This document shows, piece by piece, positions 1 through 6,822 of a stretch of DNA of 64,000 nucleotides. The DNA is from an uncultured Acidobacteriaceae bacterium. Its GTDB lineage: Bacteria > Acidobacteriota > Terriglobia > Terriglobales > Acidobacteriaceae. The DNA lies in contig CALFMO010000067.1 in assembly GCA_937879855.1 (NCBI GenBank), positions 62,001 through 126,000 of the forward strand. Reading direction: 5' to 3'. The first letter of the stretch is position 1. Each line of letters starts with the position of its first letter. The notes beneath the pieces are model-generated. The model saw nothing but the letters and a program-made list of their open reading frames with translations, ran no database searches and was not told where the DNA came from. A program made the translations under genes and the position numbers.

Positions 1-12
1 TTCTGCCGCAGA

Positions 13-42
13 CTTGACAACTCAAGCCCCTGGTAGCAAAAT
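13..42 (+). promoter_or_regulatory. Probable promoter with palindromic operator upstream of imuA
   Basis: TTGACA at 14-19 is a perfect -35 box; CAAAAT at 37-42 is a weak -10 at 17-bp spacing. A perfect inverted repeat CTTGA-N4-TCAAG at 13-26 covers the -35. imuA-imuB-dnaE2 cassettes are usually LexA-controlled, so this is a candidate SOS operator. The LexA motif of this organism is unknown to me. Confidence 0.45.
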
Positions 43-119
43 CTTAATAGGCGAATAAAAAGCGAAACAGCCTCCGCGGCACCAGCCCCGGCGCTCCCTG
101 AAATCTTCCGAGGAATCTT

Positions 120-1187
120 ATGTCTTCCGCAGTGGTTTCCACTTCGGCGGCCTTGGGCCGCCCTTTTGTCTTTGATGATCAAACAGTTACAGAGGTGCCC
201 CTACCCCTTGATCCGGCGGAAGGGGAAAGTCATCCGCCGCAACGCGTTCGCTCCTCCGAACTGGCTAAGGCCGATCTCTGGCTGGCACATATAACCTCCG
301 CTTCGCGGCTCGATATTCGCCCAGCCCCGGAAATGGTTTCCGGGGGCGTCCCCGCCATCGACGCCCTGACCGGCGGCCTGCCCCGCGGTTGCCTGACAGA
401 AATCTGCGGCCCCGCCTCCTCGGGGCGCACCACTTTACTTCTGGCTGCTCTAGCCGCCGCCACTCGCCGGGAAGAATTTTGCGTGGTGGTCGATGCCAGC
501 GACGCGCTTGACCCTCATTCCGCGACAGCGGCCGGCGTGGAACTGGAGCGCCTGTTGTGGGTGCGTTGCAGCGAGAGTTCACCACAAAAGAAGAACTCAC
601 CACGGAGGCACAGTGACACCGAGAGAGATTCTCTGAAAAATCAAATTCAATCGCAAAGCAAAAATCAGGAAAATCGCCTGGAGCAAGTCCTCCGCGCCAC
701 GGATCTGCTTCTAGAAAGCGGCGGCTTCGGACTGATCGTTCTCGACCTTGGCGATATTCCGCCGCAGGCAGCGCGACGCATTCCCTTGACCACATGGTTC
801 CGCTTTCGCCGCGCCATAGAACACACCCCTACGGTCCTGCTGGCCATTGAACAACACGCCATCGCCGGAAGTTGCTCCTCCCTGCTGCTGCAGCTGGATT
901 CGCCAAGCGGGCAGAGGCTGCGAACGGAACGAACAGCCGCGGAGCGTCAAAAGAATGCAGCCCACGGCGCTAGCCGTGGGTCCGCGATCGCTGAAGAGGA
1001 AGCCCCGGAGGGGCGAAAGAAAATTTGCGTAGGCGAACCGTCCACCATCGATTTCCAAACCGTCAGCCCCACTCACGCGCAACTGCTAACCGGCCTGGAA
1101 ATCAGCGCGGAACAGATTCGCTATCGTCTGGATCGCAAGCCCGCGCGCTCCGTAATGTTCGCAACCAAAACCGCATGGGCGGGATGA
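120..1187 (+). CDS. imuA: ImuA, RecA-like mutasome accessory protein
   Basis: RecA/SulA-like protein of the damage-inducible translesion synthesis cassette; in the known system ImuA and ImuB bring DnaE2 to the replication fork. The RecA-like core is visible from about residue 75 (VPAIDALTGGLPRG), with the Walker A-like loop GPASSGRTT near residue 97, in which the usual Lys is Arg. An LIVLDLGD strand follows near 206. Two stretches look foreign to the family: residues 152-182 (573-665), polar and low-complexity, and residues 272-301 (933-1023), the translation of a dispersed palindrome. AGGA lies 7 nt before the ATG. It is first in an operon with imuB and dnaE2. The name rests on the fold plus this gene order. 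Confidence 0.85.
   Translation: MSSAVVSTSAALGRPFVFDDQTVTEVPLPLDPAEGESHPPQRVRSSELAKADLWLAHITSASRLDIRPAPEMVSGGVPAIDALTGGLPRGCLTEICGPASSGRTTLLLAALAAATRREEFCVVVDASDALDPHSATAAGVELERLLWVRCSESSPQKKNSPRRHSDTERDSLKNQIQSQSKNQENRLEQVLRATDLLLESGGFGLIVLDLGDIPPQAARRIPLTTWFRFRRAIEHTPTVLLAIEQHAIAGSCSSLLLQLDSPSGQRLRTERTAAERQKNAAHGASRGSAIAEEEAPEGRKKICVGEPSTIDFQTVSPTHAQLLTGLEISAEQIRYRLDRKPARSVMFATKTAWAG
573..665 (+). repeat. Low-complexity insertion inside imuA
   Basis: The sequence contains CACCACGGAGGCACAGTGACAC-type wording, similar to dispersed 'accacagagg' repeats elsewhere in the window (52855-52890, 53752-53764). It is translated in frame as a polar, Gln/Lys/Ser-rich segment between two RecA-like strands. 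Length and fit suggest insertion into a surface loop. Confidence 0.45.
933..1023 (+). repeat. Dispersed palindromic element, copy 1 (inside imuA)
   Basis: It contains CAGCCGCGGAGCG, GAATGCAG, the hairpin CCCACGGC-gcta-GCCGTGGG at 961-980, and ends GCCCCGGAGGGGCGAAAGAA. The same blocks in the same order occur at 5713-5826 (inside dnaE2) and, inverted, at 24035-24125 (intergenic). Here it is read through in frame as about 30 residues. Confidence 0.85.
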
Positions 1188-1199
1188 ACGATGATGAAA

Positions 1200-1245
1200 C
1201 AAATTACTCAATTACCAAATTGCAAGATTACTCAATGACTCACTC
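1200..1245. repeat. Degenerate heptamer tract, imuA-imuB junction
   Basis: Units such as AATTACT/CAATTACC/AAATTGC/AAGATTA recur at about 7-bp steps in the short gap before the imuB start. Confidence 0.4.
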
Positions 1246-1247
1246 CC

Positions 1248-2879
1248 ATGCCGTTTGCCTGCATCTACGTTCCGAATTTTCCCGTCGCGGCTGCTCTGCG
1301 CGCCGAACCGGAACTGCAAGGGCGCGCGCTCGCCATTGTCGAAGGCAAACCTCCGCTCGAAAAAATTCTCGCGGTCAATGAAGAAGCCGTCCACCTGGGC
1401 ATCGCTCCGGGCATGACCAAGGCGCAAGCTGAACTTTGCTCGGAAGTTGCCCTGCGTCCACGTTCTGCCCTGCAGGAATCCGCTGCGCACGCTGCTCTGC
1501 TCGATTGCGCCCAGTCTTTTTCTCCCTGCGTAGAGGACGCCGCTTGCGACACCGCTCTGCTCGATCTGGCGGGCATGGAATCTCTGTTCGGATCGTTGCC
1601 GGAAATTTCTCGCGCCATCTCAAATCGCGCAACCACGCTCGGCCTCGTAGCCAATGTTGCCGTAGCTTCCAATCCCGACGCGGCTGTGCTCGCTGCCCGT
1701 GGATTATGTGGCCATGGATTTTGTGGCGCTGGCACTCCCTTCGGCAAGCTCAGGGCAGGCTCTGCCCGCGTCACCGTAATTCCTGCAGGCAAAGAAGCAG
1801 AACAATTGGGTCCGTTGCCGGTGGAAGTGTTGTTTGCGAATCCGCACGAAGAAGATGATCAGAAGAAAGCCGTCGACTGTCTGCTTGAAATTCTCGACCG
1901 TTGGGGCATACGCAACCTGCGCGACTTGGCGGCACTGCCTGAAATTGCATTAAGCGAACGGCTCGGTCAGGAAGGCCTGCGCCTGCAGCAACTGGCGCAT
2001 GGTGGCGCATCGCGCACTCTGATCCCCGTGGAAGCGCCTCTTGTATTTGACGAAGTCGTCGAACTGGAGCACCCCATCGTCCTGCTTGAGCCTTTAGCAT
2101 TTTTGTTAAATCGCCTGCTCGAACAGCTTTGCGCGCGATTAGGTTCGCGTGCTCTGGCCACCCAGGAACTGCGTCTCACGCTGGAACTCGAAAATTTCTC
2201 GCCATTCAATCAGCAATCAAAAATCAGCAATCATCAATTTCTTCGCACCCTCCGCCTGCCCCAACCTATGCTCGATGCCAAGGTTTTCCTGAAATTGCTG
2301 CAATTGGATTTGAATGCGCATCCTCCCGGCGCCCCCATCGTGAAGATCCATCTGGCTGCCGAACCGGCGCGCGCTCGTTCCGCGCAAGGCGGACTGTTTC
2401 TGCCTCCGTCGCCGGAGCCGGAAAAACTGGAACTCACCCTCGCCCGCATCGCCAGCATGGTGGGCGAAAACAATGTGGGAGCGGTGGAACTGCTCGACAC
2501 GCATCGATCCGAAGGATTTCGCATGCGGCGTTTTCTCTCCGTGGCCCCACGTAAAAGTGAGCGCGAAAAAGCTCCCGACCCGGCGGGAGAAAAATCCGCC
2601 GTCACGGCCCTGCGCCGACTCCGCCCTCCGTTGCGCGTTCAGGTGACTTTGGAAAGTTCCCAACCGGTGCGTGTAATGTGTGCCAAGAAAAAAGAAGTGC
2701 AAGGCGAGGTGCTCTGGAAGGCCGGCCCTTGGCGCTCTTCCGGCGATTGGTGGGAGCGCGAAGCCTGGTCCCGCGACGAGTGGGACCTCGCCTTACGAAA
2801 TGGAGAAGCTGTTTCTTTCTGCCGCCTGGTCCACGATTTGCTCGGCGGCGGCTGGTTCGTGGAAGGAACGTACGACTGA
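1248..2879 (+). CDS. imuB: ImuB, inactive Y-family polymerase-like protein
   Basis: Y-family polymerase homologue acting as the hub between ImuA, DnaE2 and the sliding clamp. The N-terminus (ACIYVPNFPVAAAL) matches the first Y-family strand, but the metal-binding Asp is absent. The second acidic motif reads CDTALLDLAG instead of the active S-I-D-E pattern, as expected for a catalytically dead ImuB. At 543 residues it is slightly long. Residues 164-174 (1738-1768) come from a CTTCGGCAAGCTCAGGGCAGG-type repeat, and residues 320-331 (2206-2240) from a 7-bp-period tract. The ATG follows imuA after 60 nt. The C-terminal clamp-binding motif was not located with certainty. Confidence 0.88.
   Translation: MPFACIYVPNFPVAAALRAEPELQGRALAIVEGKPPLEKILAVNEEAVHLGIAPGMTKAQAELCSEVALRPRSALQESAAHAALLDCAQSFSPCVEDAACDTALLDLAGMESLFGSLPEISRAISNRATTLGLVANVAVASNPDAAVLAARGLCGHGFCGAGTPFGKLRAGSARVTVIPAGKEAEQLGPLPVEVLFANPHEEDDQKKAVDCLLEILDRWGIRNLRDLAALPEIALSERLGQEGLRLQQLAHGGASRTLIPVEAPLVFDEVVELEHPIVLLEPLAFLLNRLLEQLCARLGSRALATQELRLTLELENFSPFNQQSKISNHQFLRTLRLPQPMLDAKVFLKLLQLDLNAHPPGAPIVKIHLAAEPARARSAQGGLFLPPSPEPEKLELTLARIASMVGENNVGAVELLDTHRSEGFRMRRFLSVAPRKSEREKAPDPAGEKSAVTALRRLRPPLRVQVTLESSQPVRVMCAKKKEVQGEVLWKAGPWRSSGDWWEREAWSRDEWDLALRNGEAVSFCRLVHDLLGGGWFVEGTYD
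1738..1768 (+). repeat. Short dispersed repeat inside imuB
   Basis: CTTCGGCAAGCTCAGGGCAG followed by GCTCTGCCC contains the palindrome GGGCAGGCTCTGCCC. A related sequence, CTTCGACTTCGCTCAGGGTG, is nested in the dnaE2 insertion at 5749-5776. It is translated in frame. Confidence 0.55.
2206..2240 (+). repeat. Heptamer tract inside imuB
   Basis: AATCAGC-AATCAAA-AATCAGC-AATCATC repeats with a 7-bp period and is translated as a Gln/Asn/Ser-rich loop. A near-identical tract (AATCAAC units) lies in dnaE2 at 6069-6103. Confidence 0.7.
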
Positions 2880-2881
2880 AC

Positions 2882-2960
2882 ATCAGTGGCCAGTGATCAG
2901 CCAGACCGCGAACTCAAGATGTTTACTGGCCACTAGCCACTGACCACTGATCACTGATTT
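2882..2960. repeat. Heptamer tract, imuB-dnaE2 junction
   Basis: CAGTGGCCAGTGATCAG on the left and ACTGGCC-ACTAGCC-ACTGACC-ACTGATC on the right form inverted 7-bp-period arrays that could pair. They fill the whole gap between imuB and dnaE2. Confidence 0.7.
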
Positions 2961-2964
2961 TTGC

Positions 2965-5900
2965 ATGTACATCGAACTTCACGCCCGTTCCGCTTTCAGC
3001 TTTCTCGAAGGCGCGTCCTTGCCCGAGGAGTTAGCCGGAGTTGGCGCGCATCTCGGCATGCCCGCCATGGCGCTGCTCGACACCGACGGAGTCTACGGTG
3101 CTCCGCGCTTTCACCTGGCCGCTCAAAAAGCAAAAATCAAAGCCCACATCGGCGCGGAAGTCACGTGCAACCCTCTCCACCCTGTCATCCTGAGCGGAGC
3201 AAGGGCTTCACGAAGTGGGGCCCTTGCGGAGTCGAAGGATCCCTATCCCCGGCAGCCCGCGAAGGGAATAGGGATTCCTCGCGCCGCTCGGAATGACAAA
3301 GAAAATAGAAATGAAAATAACAAGGCATTCCGCCTGCCTCTTCTCGTCTCTTCCCGGCCCGGCTACCAGAATCTCTGCCGCCTGATCACCAAAATGAAGT
3401 TGCGCGCCAAAAAAGGCGAAGGCGCAGTCTGCGCAGAAGAACTCCAGGAGCACGCCCACGGCCTGGTCTGCCTCACCGGCGGCGCGGATGGCCCCCTGGC
3501 GGTAGCTTTGCAGCGAGGCGGCCTCGACGAAGCGCGGCGCTGCGCCGATCAACTCATTGGAATCTTCGGCCACGGCAACGTCTATGTGGAATTGCAACGC
3601 CATTTCCAGCGCGAAGAAGAATCCCGCAATCGCGCCGCAATCACCATTGCTCGTTCCCTGAATCTTCCGCTGCTGGCCACCAACGGCGTCTGTTATGCCA
3701 TCCCTCAGGGTCGCCAACTTTGCGACGCCTTCACCGCCATTCGTCACCATCGTACGCTGTCCACCGCCGGGCGCCTGCTTACCCGCAATGCCGAGCGCTT
3801 TCTGAAATCTCCGCAAGAGATGCAGCAACTTTTCGCCGACTATCCCGAGGCCATCGCTAACACGCGTGAGCTTTCCGCTCGCCTCGAATTCACGCTCAAC
3901 GATCTGGGCTACGAATTCCCGCGTTATCCCGTCCCCGAAGGCGAGACCATGAATTCCTTCCTGCGCGATCGCACATGGGCAGGCTTCCGCGATCGTTATG
4001 GCCGCTCTACGCAGGACATGCAAGCCAAAGCTCGCCGCCAGATTGAAAAAGAATTGGCTCTCATCGAAAAACTCAAGCTCGCCGGATACTTTCTCATCGT
4101 CTGGGACCTGGTTCGCCACTGCCGCGAGCAAAACATTCTGGTACAGGGACGCGGATCCGCCGCCAACAGCGCCGTTTGCTACTCGCTCGGCATCACGGCC
4201 GTCGACGCTGTCAGCATGGAACTGCTCTTCGAACGATTTCTTTCCGAAGAACGTGGCGAGTGGCCCGACATCGATCTCGATCTGCCCAGCGGCGACGAGC
4301 GCGAAAAAGTGATTCAGTACGTTTACCAGCGTTACGGCGCGCGCGGTGCTGCCATGACCGCCAACGTCATCACCTATCGCAACCGCATGGCCGCGCGCGA
4401 AATGGGTAAGGCCCTCGGCTTTGATCCGGAAACTCTGCAGAAAATTTCCGCTGCGGTCGCCACTTGGGAATTCCGCGACGAAAACGATGCTCTCGACCGC
4501 CGTTTTCGCGATGCCGGGCTCGACCTCAACCATCCCCGCCTGCGCAAATATTACGAACTCTGCATCGCCGTGCAGGACATGCCACGCCATCTCGGCCAGC
4601 ACTCCGGCGGCATGGTCATCTGCCAGGGACAACTCGATTCCGTGGTTCCGCTCGAACCCGCGTCCATGCCCGGCCGCGTCGTCGTGCAATGGGACAAAGA
4701 AGATTGCGCCGACATGGGCATCGTCAAAGTCGATCTGCTCGGCCTCGGCATGATGGCCGTACTCAAAGAGTCCATCGAACTCATTCGCGATCACTACCAC
4801 GAAGAGGTCGATCTGGCGCATCTTCCGCCCGACGATCCTGAGGTCTATTCCTCGCTGCAGCAAGCCGACACCGTGGGATTGTTCCAAGTGGAAAGCCGCG
4901 CGCAAATGGCGTCTCTGCCGCGCCTGCTCCCAAGGCGCTTCTACGACATCGTTGTGCAGGTTGCGATCATCCGCCCCGGCCCGATCGTCGGCCAGATGGT
5001 GAATCCCTTCATCCTGCGCCGCCAGGGACGCGAGGAAGTGACATATTCCCATCCCTCGCTCGAACCCGTGCTCAAGCGCACGCTCGGTGTTCCGCTTTTT
5101 CAGGAACAACTGCTGCGGATCGCCATGATCGCCGCCAACTTCACGGGAGGCGAAGCCGAGGACTTGCGTCGCGCCATGGGCTTCAAACGCTCGCAAGCTC
5201 GCATGCGCGAAATCGAAGCCAAGCTGCGCGCCGGCATGACGCAAAACGGCATTCCGCAGAAAGCTCAGGAAGAAATTATTCTTTCCATCACTTCCTTCGC
5301 GCTCTACGGATTTCCGGAATCGCACGCCGCCAGTTTCGCACTGATCGCCTATGCCAGCGCCTACTTGAAGTGCCGCTACCTGGCCGCATTCACCGCCGCC
5401 TTGCTCAACAACCAGCCTATGGGATTTTATTCTCCCGCCACCATCGTCAAAGACGCGCAGCGTCACGGCCTGAAGCTGTTGCCGGTCGACGTGACGTGTT
5501 CAGACTGGAAGTGCACGTTGGAGGCTGTCAGCTCTCTGGCTTCAGCTCTCAGCTCTCAGCCGTCAGCTGTCAGCAAAAGCGAAAAAGCAGTGGCCAGTGG
5601 CCAGTGGCCAGTGGACAGCGAACAGGGAACTGTGAACCGTAGCGAATTGCCAGTTGCCTGTGATGCCGTTGGCCAGTTGCCGTTAGTCGATAGTCATGAG
5701 GATGTCCGAAGTTCAGCCGCGGAGCGGCGTCAGAATGCAGCCCACGGCCCTTCGACTTCGCTCAGGGTGAACTCCAGCCGTGGGGTAGACGCGGAAAATG
5801 GAGAAGCCCCGGAGGGGCGCAAGAATATCGCTCTCCGCATGGGCCTGCGTTACGTTCGCGGACTGCGCGAAGAAGCCGCCCAAGCTCTGGTCCGCGAACG

Positions 5901-6660
5901 CATGCGCACTCCCTTCGCATCCATTCACGATCTTGCTCGCCGTGTTCCCGAACTGCGCAAAGACGAACTCACGACGCTGGCAGAAATCGGAGCGCTGAAT
6001 GCAGTGGCCAGTGGCCAGTGGTCAGTGGCCAGTAAAACCGGCCACGGATATCCTCGGATCTCCACGGATTCAATCAACAATCAACAATCAAAAATCAACA
6101 ATTCCTCCGTGCCTTCCCGCCTTGGTGGTGAAAAGAACCTTCACCGCCGCGACGCGCTCTGGCAGGTCGAGCGCGCCGTGCGCGGCTCCGGCCCCCTGAT
6201 CGAGGCCCAACCCGAACCCGATGCGCCCTCGCCACTCCAACCGATGAATCACGAGGAGCGCCTGGTCGCCGACTTCCGCGGTACCGGACTGACTGTTGGC
6301 CCGCATCCTATGGCCTACCGCCGTGAATGGCTCAACGCCATGGGCATTCGCCGCGCCAGCGAACTGCGCAATATTCCCAGCGGCAAACGTCTCCGCATCG
6401 GAGGCTGCGTCATTGTCCGCCAGCGTCCCGGGACTGCCAAAGGATTTGTGTTTTTAAGTCTGGAAGATGAAACCGGCGTGGCCAATGCCATCATCACGCC
6501 CGACCTTTTTCACCAGAATCGCCTGTTGCTGGCAAGCGAGAAGTTCCTCGCCATCGAAGGAATTCTTCAAAATCAGGACAACGTCATCTCCGTTAAAGCG
6601 GAACGCGTGCTCCCGCTCTTCGTGACTAAGGCCGAAACCATCTCGCACGACTTTCACTAG
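2965..6660 (+). CDS. dnaE2: DnaE2 (ImuC), error-prone DNA polymerase III alpha subunit
   Basis: C-family polymerase that performs mutagenic lesion bypass with ImuA/ImuB. The PHP domain starts at residue 2 (YIELHARSAFSFLEGAS). The palm carries GRGSAANSAVCYSLG near 396 and the catalytic PDIDLDLPS near 433. The stretch RHLGQHSGGM, the helix-hairpin-helix region and a C-terminal OB fold (LRIGGCVIVRQRPGTAKGFV) follow. At 1231 residues it is about 190 longer than usual. The excess matches three repeat-derived blocks: residues 74-121 in PHP, 853-954, and 1012-1055. Removing them leaves about 1040 residues, normal for DnaE2. There is no obvious ribosome-binding site, because a repeat tract abuts the ATG; expression is probably coupled to imuB. 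Confidence 0.93.
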   Translation: MYIELHARSAFSFLEGASLPEELAGVGAHLGMPAMALLDTDGVYGAPRFHLAAQKAKIKAHIGAEVTCNPLHPVILSGARASRSGALAESKDPYPRQPAKGIGIPRAARNDKENRNENNKAFRLPLLVSSRPGYQNLCRLITKMKLRAKKGEGAVCAEELQEHAHGLVCLTGGADGPLAVALQRGGLDEARRCADQLIGIFGHGNVYVELQRHFQREEESRNRAAITIARSLNLPLLATNGVCYAIPQGRQLCDAFTAIRHHRTLSTAGRLLTRNAERFLKSPQEMQQLFADYPEAIANTRELSARLEFTLNDLGYEFPRYPVPEGETMNSFLRDRTWAGFRDRYGRSTQDMQAKARRQIEKELALIEKLKLAGYFLIVWDLVRHCREQNILVQGRGSAANSAVCYSLGITAVDAVSMELLFERFLSEERGEWPDIDLDLPSGDEREKVIQYVYQRYGARGAAMTANVITYRNRMAAREMGKALGFDPETLQKISAAVATWEFRDENDALDRRFRDAGLDLNHPRLRKYYELCIAVQDMPRHLGQHSGGMVICQGQLDSVVPLEPASMPGRVVVQWDKEDCADMGIVKVDLLGLGMMAVLKESIELIRDHYHEEVDLAHLPPDDPEVYSSLQQADTVGLFQVESRAQMASLPRLLPRRFYDIVVQVAIIRPGPIVGQMVNPFILRRQGREEVTYSHPSLEPVLKRTLGVPLFQEQLLRIAMIAANFTGGEAEDLRRAMGFKRSQARMREIEAKLRAGMTQNGIPQKAQEEIILSITSFALYGFPESHAASFALIAYASAYLKCRYLAAFTAALLNNQPMGFYSPATIVKDAQRHGLKLLPVDVTCSDWKCTLEAVSSLASALSSQPSAVSKSEKAVASGQWPVDSEQGTVNRSELPVACDAVGQLPLVDSHEDVRSSAAERRQNAAHGPSTSLRVNSSRGVDAENGEAPEGRKNIALRMGLRYVRGLREEAAQALVRERMRTPFASIHDLARRVPELRKDELTTLAEIGALNAVASGQWSVASKTGHGYPRISTDSINNQQSKINNSSVPSRLGGEKNLHRRDALWQVERAVRGSGPLIEAQPEPDAPSPLQPMNHEERLVADFRGTGLTVGPHPMAYRREWLNAMGIRRASELRNIPSGKRLRIGGCVIVRQRPGTAKGFVFLSLEDETGVANAIITPDLFHQNRLLLASEKFLAIEGILQNQDNVISVKAERVLPLFVTKAETISHDFH
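3184..3300 (+). repeat. Palindrome-ended element inside the dnaE2 PHP domain
   Basis: It begins TGTCATCCTGAGCGGAGC and ends CGCCGCTCGGAATGACA, so the ends are imperfect inverted repeats (TGTCAT...GAGCGG / CCGCTC...ATGACA). It is read in frame as about 39 residues (ILSGARASRSG... to AARND). It looks like a small MITE-like unit. Confidence 0.7.
5524..5620 (+). repeat. Heptamer tracts inside dnaE2
   Basis: Two 7-bp-period arrays lie side by side: TCAGCTC/TCAGCCG/TCAGCTG units at 5524-5574 and AGTGGCC units at 5587-5620. They are translated as Ser/Ala- and Val/Ala/Ser/Gly/Gln-rich sequence. Confidence 0.75.
5713..5826 (+). repeat. Dispersed palindromic element, copy 2, with nested insertion (inside dnaE2)
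   Basis: It has the same order of blocks as 933-1023, but the CCCACGGC (5741-5748) and GCCGTGGG (5777-5784) arms are separated by 28 bp of CTTCGACTTCGCTCAGGGTG-type repeat instead of a 4-nt loop. This is one repeat inside another, with the reading frame kept throughout. Confidence 0.85.
6001..6103 (+). repeat. Heptamer tracts inside dnaE2, third insertion
   Basis: AGTGGCC/AGTGGTC units lie at 6001-6034 and AATCAAC/AATCAAA units at 6069-6103, both with a 7-bp period and both translated in frame. Confidence 0.75.
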
Positions 6661-6665
6661 AAAGT

Positions 6666-6820
6666 TGTCAGTGATCAGTGGCTAGTGGCCAGTCAAACGA
6701 ACAGCCTATTGCCGTCGGCAAAGTGCCCGAAAAACCGCAGCTGAATCTGTACCCTAGCCGACGTGGCCAGCATCAGAGCCTGTGACCGGCCACTAATCAC
6801 TGCCCACCGATCACTGCACT
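6666..6820. repeat. Heptamer tracts downstream of dnaE2
   Basis: GTCAGTGATCAGTGGCTAGTG lies at 6666-6695. GGCCACT-AATCACT-GCCCACC-GATCACT lies at 6788-6820, roughly its inverse. They occupy the gap between convergent genes. Confidence 0.65.
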
Positions 6821-6822
6821 TC

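Noticed and set aside
3208..5466. Long open frame on the minus strand (752 codons)
   Set aside because: It is antisense to the conserved DnaE2 coding sequence; its product has no recognisable domain, and the long frame follows from GC-rich codon use.
2882..6820. CRISPR array from the closely spaced repeats
   Set aside because: Units are 7 bp, degenerate and without unique 30-40-bp spacers; no cas gene is present.
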